Of a stretch of 64,000 nucleotides of DNA, positions 43,752-53,220 are shown piece after piece. The notes under the pieces were generated by a model, which was not told the origin of the DNA, ran no database searches, and saw only the letters and a list, made by a program, of their open reading frames with translations. The stretch covers positions 1 through 64,000 of the forward strand of contig NZ_RJUA01000006.1 in the NCBI RefSeq assembly GCF_024343575.1. Direction: 5' to 3'. Origin of the DNA: Lacihabitans sp. LS3-19 (lineage in GTDB: Bacteria > Bacteroidota > Bacteroidia > Cytophagales > Spirosomataceae). Position 1 is the first letter of the stretch. Every line of letters starts with the position of its first letter. Both the position numbers and the translations under genes were made by a program.

Positions 43752-45119
43752 TTATACTTTTCTATAATCTGGATGCTTCCAAGGGTCTCTATATTTTCTT
43801 GATAACCTTGTTGTGGCTTCCTTGTCTCCAACAATCTCCTTTTTAATTGGGTCATAAGTTAATGGTCTTCCCAATTCCATCGATAAATTTGCAATGATAC
43901 AACTTGCTGTAGAAATATGCCCTTCATGAATATCTGCCACTGGTCGAGTTTTGTTTTCTATTGCTCCAAGAAAATCCAACATGTGTAACCTTGTAGCAGG
44001 TGCCGCATTCAATTCAATTCTTTCTTCTGTTAGATCTTCAGGATATTTTTCTTTTTCAAATACCACATCTTTATGGATAGTTTCGCCTTTACCAATTGGA
44101 ATAAAATCATACCGCATTGTGCTGGCTTTTAGTGTTCCTTTTTCGCCATAAAGAAACAGTGCCCAAGGATAATCAGGATCAGGTGCATTTCCCCAAGAAC
44201 GATGCGTCCAAACACAATTTAATTCATCGTGCTCAAAAACTGCAGTTTGTGTGTCCGAAATGTTTGACTTTGCATCTTTGTTTATGTATATCCCACCAAC
44301 TGCACTTATTTTGCTCGGCCATCCTAAGCCTAACATCCAACGTGCAGTATCATACATATGAACGCACATATCGCCCGTTATACCATTTCCATATTCCATA
44401 AACGCCCTCCACCATCTTATGTGTGGCAACCCATCATAAGGCCGCATAGGAGCTGGCCCAGTCCACATCTCATAATCAAAAAAATCTGGGACCGGCTCTA
44501 ACGGCGGATTAGAGTTGTTTCGCATTGAATAATAACAGCACATTTCTACATGCTTTATTTTTCCGAGCAATCCCCCATCTACAATATTCTTTTTTGCTTC
44601 AATAAGATGCGGTGTACTCTTTCTTTGAGTACCTACCTGTACGACTTTATTGTATTTTCTTGCGGCGGCCACCATGGCTTCTCCTTCCATTACATCTACA
44701 CTGATAGGTTTTTGCACATAAACGTTTGCACCTGCCTTTACGGCATCTATCATCATCAAAGAATGCCAATGGTCAGGCGTTCCTATCAATACGATGTCCA
44801 ATTCATTTTCAGCTAATAATTTCCTATAATCGCCATAAAGCTTTGGCACTTTACCTGATTTTTGTCTTTTGCTAACCAAATCTCCAGCGGCTTTCAGCAT
44901 GTTTTTGTCTACGTCACAAAGTGCAATAACTTCTACTGAAGCTACCTGAATAAGTCTAAACAAATCGCTTTTTCCATACCAGCCAGTGCCAATCAAAGCT
45001 ACTTTGTAGGTTTTGTTAGGATTCAAAATATCCATGGCATTAGCCCCAAAATGACTCATAGCTAGGGTAGCGGCTGCACCTTTCAGAAAATTCCTACGAT
45101 TAATATTGAATGTTTTCAT
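43752..45119 (-). CDS. Exported Gfo/Idh/MocA-family oxidoreductase
   Basis: The 455-residue NAD(P)-dependent sugar oxidoreductase has a twin-arginine-type signal (INRRNFLKGAAATLAMSHFGANA). The Rossmann part shows VALIGTGWYGKSDLF, EVIALCDVD, IVLIGTPDHWHSLMMIDAVKAG and VYVQKPISVDV, with the catalytic Lys in the last. A C-terminal beta sheet with GDMCVHMYDTARWML follows. This is the solitary, exported type seen in carbohydrate-rich Bacteroidota and Planctomycetes. The substrate is unknown; no sugar-related gene lies beside it. It shares a terminator with the convergent PpiD-like gene. Confidence 0.92.
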   Translation of the reverse strand: MKTFNINRRNFLKGAAATLAMSHFGANAMDILNPNKTYKVALIGTGWYGKSDLFRLIQVASVEVIALCDVDKNMLKAAGDLVSKRQKSGKVPKLYGDYRKLLAENELDIVLIGTPDHWHSLMMIDAVKAGANVYVQKPISVDVMEGEAMVAAARKYNKVVQVGTQRKSTPHLIEAKKNIVDGGLLGKIKHVEMCCYYSMRNNSNPPLEPVPDFFDYEMWTGPAPMRPYDGLPHIRWWRAFMEYGNGITGDMCVHMYDTARWMLGLGWPSKISAVGGIYINKDAKSNISDTQTAVFEHDELNCVWTHRSWGNAPDPDYPWALFLYGEKGTLKASTMRYDFIPIGKGETIHKDVVFEKEKYPEDLTEERIELNAAPATRLHMLDFLGAIENKTRPVADIHEGHISTASCIIANLSMELGRPLTYDPIKKEIVGDKEATTRLSRKYRDPWKHPDYRKV

Positions 45120-45163
45120 TTATTATGGTTGAATATTGTAAAGTAAATATAGAAAAAACAGAC

Positions 45164-47257
45164 TCAACTTATCCTATTCCAGCTCAATTCTTTGTTTTTA
45201 ATTTTGTCAATATGCAGTTTTATGGGAAGGTGGTCAGCCATTTCTAGATTAGGGTCTTGTTTTAATATCCTAAATGCCTCCTCACGGGCAATTTTTAGTA
45301 TTTGTTCATCTTTGGCCAGGTTGGCTATTTTCAAGTCTACCAAGCCACTTTGTTGCGTTCCACTCATATCTCCAGGACCTCGAAGTTCCAAGTCAACTTG
45401 TGAAATTAGAAATCCATTTTCTGTTTGTACCATCGTATTCAGCCTCTTTTGGGTATCTTTGGAGAGTTTATAGTCGGTCATTAAAATACAAAACGATTGA
45501 TCTGCTCCCCTTCCTACTCTACCTCTAAGCTGATGCAATTGTGACAAACCAAACCTCTGGGCACTTTCTATTACCATTACAGACGCATTAGGCACATCTA
45601 CACCAACCTCGATTACAGTTGTGGCCACCATTAGTTTTGTTTCTCCTTTTTTAAACCGCTGCATTTCGTATTCTTTGTCTTTGGGCTTCATTTTTCCATG
45701 TACTATACTCAAAGGAACCCCAGGAAATGCCCGCTCGATAGATTCATACCCGTCGTAAAGATTTTTCAAATCCAACTTTTCTGACTCTTCTATCAATGGA
45801 TATACAATGTAAATCTGCCTGCCTTTTTTGAGTTCGTCTCTCATAAACTCAAAAACCTTTAGCCTATTGGCATCGTATCTATGTACCGTAACAATGGGTT
45901 TTCTGCCTGGGGGCATTTCGTCTATTTCCGAATGATCCAAATCTCCAAAAAGCGTCATAGCGAGCGTTCTTGGAATAGGCGTAGCAGTCATGACCATCAT
46001 GTGGGGATAGAAAACTTTGTTTTTCTCCCAAAGTTTTGCCCTTTGAGCTACACCAAATCGGTGCTGCTCATCAATAACCACCAAACCGAGATTTTTGAAT
46101 TGTACAATATCTTCTAAAAGAGCATGTGTACCTACCAAAATCTTCAAGTCTCCACTCAAAAGTGCCTCATGTATAACCGTCCGATCTTTCTTTTTGCTTG
46201 ATCCCGTCAAAATCTCGATCCTTACGCCCAATAACTCCCCGAATTTCTTAAGATTGACATAATGCTGCTGAGCTAAAATCTCCGTTGGGGCCATCATACA
46301 CGCCTGTGCTCCTCCATCTATCGCCATTAGCATTGAAATAAAAGCCACTATGGTCTTACCGCTTCCCACATCGCCTTGTATCAAACGATTCATCTGTTTG
46401 CCCGATTTTAAATCTTCAAAAATTTCTTTGACGACCCTTTTCTGTGCATTGGTAAGGTCAAACGGAAGGTGATTGGTGTAAAACTCAGTAAGTAAAGTTG
46501 TTTTCTGGAAAACCTGACCCGCATAATCATTTTTGCGGACCAAGCTCAATTTTATCAGCCTTAGTTGATTATAAAATAATTCTTCAAACTTCAATCTTCT
46601 TTGAGCTTGATGCAATTCCTCAAAACTTCTAGGAACATGTAGCCAGCGTAAAGCATAATTTTTGGGTATTAATCTGTACTTTGCACAAAGCGAAGCTGGA
46701 ATGGTTTCATTTATATAAGGATCAGCAATATCTAAGAGATTTTTAATCCAGATACTTATCGTTTTGCTATCAATATATTGCTTCCTAAGTTTTTCTGTTA
46801 ATGAATAGATGGATTGGAAATAACCCTTTTTGTTATTGTTTGCCGTCAAAAGGTCAATTTCTGGATGTGTGATTGAAAAATTACCACCAAACCAAACCGG
46901 CTTTCCGTAGATTACATATTCAGCATTGGGTTTAAGGAATTTCTGAAAATAGCTTATACTCTGAAACCAAACCAATTCCATGTGGCTGGTGCCGTCTCTG
47001 AAAGTTGCCACTAATCGTTGTTTGCCAGTGCCACCAACTAACTCTACGGAAACAATCCGTCCGATGATTTGAGCAGCAAACATATCCTCACTAATTTCTG
47101 AAATCTTATGAAATTGTGTCCTATCTTCGTGTCGAAAAGGATAATATTCGATCAAATCGGCAAAAGTAAAAATCCCCAATTCCTTATTGAGCCACTCGGC
47201 TTTTTGGGCATTTACACCTCGAAGAAGTTCTATTTTGGTTTCAAAAAATGACGACAT
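45164..47257 (-). CDS. recG: ATP-dependent DNA helicase RecG
   Basis: The 697-residue helicase reverses stalled replication forks and branch-migrates Holliday junctions. The N-terminal wedge domain is an OB fold (about 60-170). Helicase motifs are GDVGSGKT (Walker A), VIDEQHRFG (DExH box), TATPIPRTLAMT, and in the second lobe VEVGVDVPNASVMVIESAQRFGLSQLHQLRGRVGR. The C-terminal RecG-specific QxSGLVDLKIANL region is present. Full length. It is divergent from the MutS-like gene, and its start codon lies only 4 bp after a -7 box. Confidence 0.96.
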   Translation of the reverse strand: MSSFFETKIELLRGVNAQKAEWLNKELGIFTFADLIEYYPFRHEDRTQFHKISEISEDMFAAQIIGRIVSVELVGGTGKQRLVATFRDGTSHMELVWFQSISYFQKFLKPNAEYVIYGKPVWFGGNFSITHPEIDLLTANNNKKGYFQSIYSLTEKLRKQYIDSKTISIWIKNLLDIADPYINETIPASLCAKYRLIPKNYALRWLHVPRSFEELHQAQRRLKFEELFYNQLRLIKLSLVRKNDYAGQVFQKTTLLTEFYTNHLPFDLTNAQKRVVKEIFEDLKSGKQMNRLIQGDVGSGKTIVAFISMLMAIDGGAQACMMAPTEILAQQHYVNLKKFGELLGVRIEILTGSSKKKDRTVIHEALLSGDLKILVGTHALLEDIVQFKNLGLVVIDEQHRFGVAQRAKLWEKNKVFYPHMMVMTATPIPRTLAMTLFGDLDHSEIDEMPPGRKPIVTVHRYDANRLKVFEFMRDELKKGRQIYIVYPLIEESEKLDLKNLYDGYESIERAFPGVPLSIVHGKMKPKDKEYEMQRFKKGETKLMVATTVIEVGVDVPNASVMVIESAQRFGLSQLHQLRGRVGRGADQSFCILMTDYKLSKDTQKRLNTMVQTENGFLISQVDLELRGPGDMSGTQQSGLVDLKIANLAKDEQILKIAREEAFRILKQDPNLEMADHLPIKLHIDKIKNKELSWNRIS

Positions 47258-47261
47258 GGAA

Positions 47262-47269
47262 CAAAAATA
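47262..47269 (-). promoter_or_regulatory. recG: -7 box immediately before the recG start codon
   Basis: The minus strand reads TATTTTTG, an exact TAnnTTTG match, ending 4 bp before the recG ATG. If it is used, the transcript would start at or within a few bases of the start codon. Confidence 0.45.
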
Positions 47270-47325
47270 GGTATTTGAACGGTTATTTGATAAATTCTAA
47301 ACTATTTTCAACCCGAAAACAAAGG

Positions 47326-49131
47326 ATGATAGCTTTTTATACCGCACAATTGAGCAACCTTAGAGAAAATCAAGTTCTTCTACAGAAATCCTATAATAAA
47401 ACTTCAACTTATAGACTAGTACTCTTAATAGCTGGATTAATAATTCAGATACAAGCTTTTAGATTCAACTTACTTTTGGGAGGACTGTCTTTGGTAGCTT
47501 TTGTTTTTGGTTTTTATTATTTGGTCAAATACCATGAAAAGACCGAAGAAAATCTACTTCAAAATGAAAACCAACAAGACCTTCTAAAGTATGAATTAGA
47601 CGCTTTAAGCAATATTGGAAATAAAAAATACGATAATGGGGAAAAAATTAAAGACCCTCACCATCTTTTTTCAGCAGACTTAGACCTTTTTGGAGAAAAC
47701 TCCCTGTTCCAATTGGTCAATAGAGCCAAAACCAAATTAGGCAAAGAAATGCTTGAAAGTGCCATGCTCAATATAGAAACTGATGAAAACATCATAAAAA
47801 ATAAACAAGAGGCTGTAAAAGAATTAAGCTCAAAAACTGAATGGAGACTCGCTTTTTTAGCTTCTTTGATTAATATTTCTCAAGTTCAAGCAGAAACGGC
47901 CAACGAAATTGCACATATTCCTAATCCACCAAAGTTACAATTAAGGCAGTTTATCAAAATTTATGGTTTTATGCTTCCTTTTTTGTGGATCCTGTTTTTT
48001 ATCGTCTTCTATTTTTTAAAATTTGAAGGAATAGGTTACGGTCTTGGTGTTTTTATTCTATTTAATTTTTTCATAAACGGTATAAATAGCAAAATCACCG
48101 AACCCTATTTGGAGCAAATAGCAGTAACGGGCAGGGCATTGCAGAGTTTCTCAAGAGCCGCAGAGCTTATTGCCAATGAGCATTTTGAGTCACAAGTTTT
48201 GCAGTTAGCTCTTCAAGAGTTTCCTAAAGCAGACCTGCAATCAAAAAATCCAATAGAAGAGTTTGCTCTCATAATTAAGAAGTTGGATATGCGAAAAAAT
48301 CTAATGGCGTCACTTTTTTTGATAAGTGCTAAACCATTTGTGCCAATCGAAACCATAAAATTAGAAAACTGGCTTGTTAAAAATCCGAAGTTTTTCCAAG
48401 AAATATTTTCAACCATTGGCATATTTGAATATTACGCTAGCTTAGCTACCTTAAGCTTTAACCATAAAGATTGGGCTTTCCCTGAAACTCATTTAGATTC
48501 TTCGAAAAGTATAGAGGCTAAACTAGTAGGTCATCCGCTCATTAAAGGTCACCAAACGGTGGGCAATGATTTTGTTTTAGGAGAAAAAAATCGCGTTAAC
48601 CTTATTACGGGAAGTAATATGTCAGGCAAAAGTACATTTTTGCGGACATTGGGCATAAACCTCATTTTGGCAAATTTGGGTGGACCCGTTTTTGCCGAAA
48701 ATTTTAAATATAGACTCGGAATGATTCCAGTTTGTTATATGCGTATCACAGACTCTATAAACGAAAACGCATCTACTTTTAAGGCGGAAATAGAACGTAT
48801 TAAATTGGTTTTAGAAGCTTTAAAAACTAAGGACAAATATATATTCTTGATAGATGAAATGTTGCGAGGCACCAACTCTGAAGACAAACTTAAAGGCTCC
48901 ATGGCATTATTTGAAAAACTTATAAAAGAAGGAGCTACAGCACTTATAGCTACGCACGACCTTAGACTTTCAGAAATATCAGATAAATACGTAGACAAAG
49001 TCAAAAACTTCTATTTTGAATATTCTACCGAAAACGGAGAGCTATTCTTCGATTATAAAATAAAAGAAGGCGTTTGCAAAAGTTTCAATGCCTCTTTATT
49101 ATTGGCTTCTATTGGACTGAAAATCGATTAA
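47326..49131 (+). CDS. MutS-related membrane-associated ATPase
   Basis: The product of about 601 residues, from ATG 47326, ends in a MutS-type ATPase core: GSNMSGKSTFLRTLGINLIL (Walker A), FLIDEMLRGTNSEDKLKGSMALF (Walker B and D-loop) and LIATHDLRLSE. The N-terminal half lacks mismatch-recognition domains. Instead it has two hydrophobic hairpins (YRLVLLIAGLIIQ with LSLVAFVFGFYYLV, and FMLPFLWILFFIVFYFL with FVILFNFFING) that probably insert into the membrane. This type is common in Bacteroidota as 'DNA mismatch repair protein MutS', but a role in repair is not shown. A longer frame from 47248 overlaps recG and is rejected. Confidence 0.88.
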   Translation: MIAFYTAQLSNLRENQVLLQKSYNKTSTYRLVLLIAGLIIQIQAFRFNLLLGGLSLVAFVFGFYYLVKYHEKTEENLLQNENQQDLLKYELDALSNIGNKKYDNGEKIKDPHHLFSADLDLFGENSLFQLVNRAKTKLGKEMLESAMLNIETDENIIKNKQEAVKELSSKTEWRLAFLASLINISQVQAETANEIAHIPNPPKLQLRQFIKIYGFMLPFLWILFFIVFYFLKFEGIGYGLGVFILFNFFINGINSKITEPYLEQIAVTGRALQSFSRAAELIANEHFESQVLQLALQEFPKADLQSKNPIEEFALIIKKLDMRKNLMASLFLISAKPFVPIETIKLENWLVKNPKFFQEIFSTIGIFEYYASLATLSFNHKDWAFPETHLDSSKSIEAKLVGHPLIKGHQTVGNDFVLGEKNRVNLITGSNMSGKSTFLRTLGINLILANLGGPVFAENFKYRLGMIPVCYMRITDSINENASTFKAEIERIKLVLEALKTKDKYIFLIDEMLRGTNSEDKLKGSMALFEKLIKEGATALIATHDLRLSEISDKYVDKVKNFYFEYSTENGELFFDYKIKEGVCKSFNASLLLASIGLKID

Positions 49132-49527
49132 TTATGCATGTAGTACTGCCGATTTATCTAAAATGCTGACTTGGATACAGTTTTGCTCTGTAATACTATC
49201 TGGAACAAACAGAAATCTTCTGTCAAAAAGAGTCCCGTCTATCCAATAGCTTATCCAATATTCGTTATTTAGATGAAAAACAGTAGGGTCTATTTTTTCA
49301 ACTGCTAAAAAAGAAGCTCCTTGTAAGTTGTCAAAAAAATGTCTGAGTGTGCTGGTACTTACTTTTTCTCCTTTGTCGTCAAATCCAAAACCCGAAGAAC
49401 TCACCAAAATATTCGTAATTTCTTCTGATCCATTATTTATCAAAAAAACATCCCATTGCTCAAATTCCGAAGGTGCTATCGCCAATACCACATTTTGATT
49501 TTGTGGAAAATCTATATCTTTTTTCAT
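49132..49527 (-). CDS. Conserved Bacteroidota protein of unknown function
   Basis: The 131-residue soluble protein is rich in beta strands (FEQWDVFLINNGSEEITNILVSSSGFGFDD, FLAVEKIDPTVFHLNNEYWISYWIDG). It has no signal peptide, and I do not recognise a named family beyond a Bacteroidota-wide type. Its stop codon abuts the stop of the convergent MutS-like gene with no gap. nadC lies 54 bp upstream on the same strand. Confidence 0.65.
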   Translation of the reverse strand: MKKDIDFPQNQNVVLAIAPSEFEQWDVFLINNGSEEITNILVSSSGFGFDDKGEKVSTSTLRHFFDNLQGASFLAVEKIDPTVFHLNNEYWISYWIDGTLFDRRFLFVPDSITEQNCIQVSILDKSAVLHA

Positions 49528-49581
49528 TAATTATTTCAAATTTCACAAACTAAACTGATCTAGAATTTTAAGCCTCTCAAA

Positions 49582-50433
49582 CTATTTAATGGCTTTTAAA
49601 CTTAAATCCAAACTTTTAACGGAGTGCGTCAAATATCCCATAGAAACATAATCTACCCCGCATTCCGCGTAAGCTCTTACCGTATCAGGGTTTATTCCAC
49701 CAGATGACTCAACAGGGAATCTGCCATCTATAATTTTGATGGCTTCTCTGGTTTTTTCATAATCAAAATTATCCAGCATTATCCTTACAACACCACCTAC
49801 TTCAAGCACTTGTTGTAGCTCTTCAAGGTTCCTTACTTCTATTTCAATCGGAATATTTAGAGAATTGTCAATTATGTATTTTTGAGCGGCTTCCATAGCA
49901 TTTTTTATTCCACCAGCATAATCAACATGGTTGTCTTTTATCAAAATCATGTCGAATAAGCCAAAGCGATGATTTACGCCTCCGCCAATTTTGACAGCCC
50001 ATTTTTCTAATAGTCTGAAATTCGGCGTAGTTTTTCTAGTATCAAGTACCTTGCATTTAGTGCCTTTTAACTTTTCGACAATTTCATTTGTAACAGTCGC
50101 AATTCCGCTCATGCGTTGCATACAATTCAGCACCAAACGCTCAGCTGTTAATATTGAACGGTCATTTCCTTCTACATAAAGCACTATTTCGCCGTATTTT
50201 ATGGGCTCACCATCTTTTATTAAAACTTCAACCTGTAAATCTGGGTCAACGGTTTTAAAAATAAGCTCTGCCAATTCCACTCCAGCCACTATCCCATTGT
50301 CTTTTACAAGCAATCTAGCTTTGCCTTGGGCATCTTTTGGCACAGTGGAGTTTGAGGTATGGTCGCCTTCTCTTACGTCTTCACGAAGAGCACTTTCTAT
50401 AAATTCAATTAAGTCTTTTTTTAGGATTTCCAT
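49582..50433 (-). CDS. nadC: Nicotinate-nucleotide pyrophosphorylase (quinolinate phosphoribosyltransferase)
   Basis: The 283-residue NadC makes nicotinate mononucleotide from quinolinate and PRPP in NAD synthesis. Motifs are REDVREGDHTSNSTVP near the start, ERLVLNCMQRMSGIAT, KVLDTRKTTPNFRLLEKWAVKIGGGVNHRFGL (substrate-binding Arg/Lys/His cluster), LIKDNHV and VESSGGINPDTVRAYAECGVDYVSMG. Length is normal. nadA and nadB are not adjacent. Confidence 0.95.
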   Translation of the reverse strand: MEILKKDLIEFIESALREDVREGDHTSNSTVPKDAQGKARLLVKDNGIVAGVELAELIFKTVDPDLQVEVLIKDGEPIKYGEIVLYVEGNDRSILTAERLVLNCMQRMSGIATVTNEIVEKLKGTKCKVLDTRKTTPNFRLLEKWAVKIGGGVNHRFGLFDMILIKDNHVDYAGGIKNAMEAAQKYIIDNSLNIPIEIEVRNLEELQQVLEVGGVVRIMLDNFDYEKTREAIKIIDGRFPVESSGGINPDTVRAYAECGVDYVSMGYLTHSVKSLDLSLKAIK

Positions 50434-50486
50434 TTATTATTTTTTTGTAAAACTAATAGCTATCTTTTATGAATTAAAATAACCCA

Positions 50487-53015
50487 TCAATCTTCTTCAA
50501 ATCTTCCTCCAGATATACCATTTCCAAAGAAAAGGGCATTTAAAAATAACTTATTTGTTCCATACCAAAATGCTCTAAAGTTTGGATTGTCAGAAAAACT
50601 TATGATTTTTCCTGCTCCCACTGTTTGAGCAATAACTGCTGGACTACTTTTAAATCGCTCTATGTTTTTAGAATGTACATATCCTGCCATCAAAGGTTTT
50701 TCTGTAAATATTAATGGCGTATTATAAGGATTGCCAGTTTCTTCAAAAACCACATTGTTAACTTTAAAAATCGGCAAAGTACTTTGCTTATAACCATAGC
50801 ATATCGGATGGCTTGGGTCTATTTTGGCTTCTAAAATTGCTCCACTAGTGGCCATTGCACCATCATAACTGGTCTTCATCGCAAATGGTCTTTTTCCTTT
50901 TCCATCATTTGAGGCCTGAGGTTTTACAGAAACCGATCCTATTTTTTTCTGAGAAAGCCAAGAAGCACCATCTCCAAGTGCAACAATTGTTCCTCCGCCT
51001 GCAACATACTTTTTGATTTTCTCCTCCGAAAGTTCCCCATAGCGTCCCTGATTGATAATAATATGCGTGTATTTCTCTAAATCAATCCTATTTACCTGAG
51101 AAATATCTGCAAAACTCATTGGAAAACTAACTCTTTGGTCTAACAAATGCCAAACTTCTCCTGCGTCGTTATAATCAACTCCATCACCTACAATCATGAG
51201 AGCTTGGGGTTTTTGCATTCTTCTAAACTTTTCACTTCCCATATTAATACCGCTTGTCGTCAATCCTGTTGACTGAGCATAAAATATAGTTCCGTCTCTT
51301 TCAGCCAATTTCTTTAACAAACTTGTCGGATTTTTATCTCCGCATTGAATTTGGATAGTGCCGTAACTAAATTCTTTCTCTTTGCCATCTATCACCGATT
51401 TAAAAGGCTCCATGGCATATTTTAGAATATAGCCTGCATCCAAAAGTTCGTATGCTGAACGAGCGGCAAAATATCCATCCCATTCAAACAAGTAAGAATA
51501 TTTACTTTCACCAACTACACTTCCCGATGGGAAATTAGCCTCAGTAATTTTTTCTCCAAGGCTGACATTTGACTTTGATTCTGCGAAAGGAACATTCATA
51601 CAAAGCGGTAAGGTCCAAGCCGAAATGTCATAAAATGCACTATCCGCAAAAGTGGTTCTTTGTTCGAACAAAGACTTAACTAAACGATGTTTGGGCTGAT
51701 TCATAGGTACAACAAATGCATCAGATTTTTGAAATTGTTTGGAGCCAATACCTTCGTTTTTTCCTAATTTATATACCTCGATTTGGTTCCTTCTCATCAC
51801 GTTTACCATTTCCCAAACTCTAACGGGGTCATTTCCTCCACCAAAAACATAGGCCTTGATATCATCTGTAGATTTTTCAGAATAAAAATCACGCATGTAA
51901 TTCAAAAGCTCAGTTCTCATTGATTTACCAGCTTTTAATGTAGATAGAGAAGCAGTAAACTGATTCCGGACAGTAAATGGAAAACTTATAACGCCATTTA
52001 CATTTTCCTGTAAATGGCCTCTTGAAGAAGCTTGCTCAAACAAAATTCCTATTGAACCATTTACATCAGGCAAAGTAGATCCTTTGCCATAATAAAAATC
52101 ATCGTAGTTTTCTTTGGTATAATAATACGAACCAATGCTATCTAGACCTGCTGCTTGAAACTTTCCGAATTTCACTGTCAAATCAATATTTTTTACTGGC
52201 GTCATTGGGTGTGTTCTCTCAGGAATACCCGGCTGAAAGAAAAACGTAGAATTACTTCCCATTTCGTGGTGATCCGTCAAAATGTTCGGCAACCAGTCGT
52301 AAAACTTTACCAATCTACCTTTGCTCTCTGGCAATTGCTGATATAGCCAGTCGCGGTTCATATCAAACCAATAGTGATTGGTACGTCCACCTGGCCATGT
52401 TTCTTTAAACTCTCTAGCGTTTATATCCGATACCAAAGTTTGGCTTTTGTTTTGATTTACCCACGTTGAAAATCTATTTCCGCCATCAGGATTAATACAC
52501 GGATCTACCAATATTATACTTTCATTTAGCAAATCATCTATTTCTTTACCTTCAGCTGCTGCTAAGTAATATATAGTTAAAAGGGAGGAATTTAGCCCAC
52601 TAGCCTCGTTTCCATGTACCGAATATCCCATCCACACTACAATTGGCATTTGCTCAATTTTTAGACTTTTCGAAATATCCGATTGAGAAAGTTTGGCATG
52701 TTCAGCTTTTATTTCATTTAATTTCACCAAGTTTTTAGGAGAAGAAACTGTAGCTAAAAGCAATTCTCTGTTTTCAAAAGAACGAGCATAGGTTTCAATT
52801 TTAATTCTATCAGAATGTTTGGCTACCTCTCGGTAATAGGCATATACTTCAAACGGGTTTACATGCTGCTCGCCCACTTCATACCCCAAAAACTCCTTAG
52901 GCGTAGGAATCTCTTTATTGTAACTTACATTGGTAGGCAAGTAATAACTAAGATCCACCTGAGAAAAAACAAAAAATGGCAAAAAAGCGAAAAGGAGGAA
53001 AAGTTTAAATTTCAT
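50487..53015 (-). CDS. Exported M14-family zinc carboxypeptidase-like protein
   Basis: The 842-residue protein has a signal peptide (MKFKLFLLFAFLPFFVFSQ). The M14 peptidase domain lies in the first 400 residues. Zinc ligands HxxE are in WMGYSVHGNEASG, the Asp/Arg region is in NGRxRFSTWVN-like sequence, and the third His is in NILTDHHEMGSNSTFFFQPG. After that, about 450 residues form a glutamine-amidotransferase-like second part (IIINQGRYGELSEEKIKKYVAGGGTIVALGDG). This layout is common among large Bacteroidota M14 proteins that probably digest peptides in the periplasm. Confidence 0.9.
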   Translation of the reverse strand: MKFKLFLLFAFLPFFVFSQVDLSYYLPTNVSYNKEIPTPKEFLGYEVGEQHVNPFEVYAYYREVAKHSDRIKIETYARSFENRELLLATVSSPKNLVKLNEIKAEHAKLSQSDISKSLKIEQMPIVVWMGYSVHGNEASGLNSSLLTIYYLAAAEGKEIDDLLNESIILVDPCINPDGGNRFSTWVNQNKSQTLVSDINAREFKETWPGGRTNHYWFDMNRDWLYQQLPESKGRLVKFYDWLPNILTDHHEMGSNSTFFFQPGIPERTHPMTPVKNIDLTVKFGKFQAAGLDSIGSYYYTKENYDDFYYGKGSTLPDVNGSIGILFEQASSRGHLQENVNGVISFPFTVRNQFTASLSTLKAGKSMRTELLNYMRDFYSEKSTDDIKAYVFGGGNDPVRVWEMVNVMRRNQIEVYKLGKNEGIGSKQFQKSDAFVVPMNQPKHRLVKSLFEQRTTFADSAFYDISAWTLPLCMNVPFAESKSNVSLGEKITEANFPSGSVVGESKYSYLFEWDGYFAARSAYELLDAGYILKYAMEPFKSVIDGKEKEFSYGTIQIQCGDKNPTSLLKKLAERDGTIFYAQSTGLTTSGINMGSEKFRRMQKPQALMIVGDGVDYNDAGEVWHLLDQRVSFPMSFADISQVNRIDLEKYTHIIINQGRYGELSEEKIKKYVAGGGTIVALGDGASWLSQKKIGSVSVKPQASNDGKGKRPFAMKTSYDGAMATSGAILEAKIDPSHPICYGYKQSTLPIFKVNNVVFEETGNPYNTPLIFTEKPLMAGYVHSKNIERFKSSPAVIAQTVGAGKIISFSDNPNFRAFWYGTNKLFLNALFFGNGISGGRFEED

Positions 53016-53220
53016 GTTTGTTATTTGATGATAAATGATAATTTAGATCACTTCTAAAAACTTAATAAAAAAGGTTTAAAACTATCTCTAGTTCTTTCCA
53101 AATGAAAAAATGATTAATAGTATTGAGTTTTCAGAAGTCCCAAAAAATAAAGATATGCTTTGTATCAATTAAAACCAAAAAATGAATAAATTTGATTTAG
53201 AATAAAACCCTTTTAAAACT

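Noticed and set aside
53016-53220. RNA gene or riboswitch in the divergent gap between the M14 and M20 genes
   Set aside because: The stretch is AT-rich with no tRNA-like or riboswitch-like pairing visible; it probably holds only promoters.
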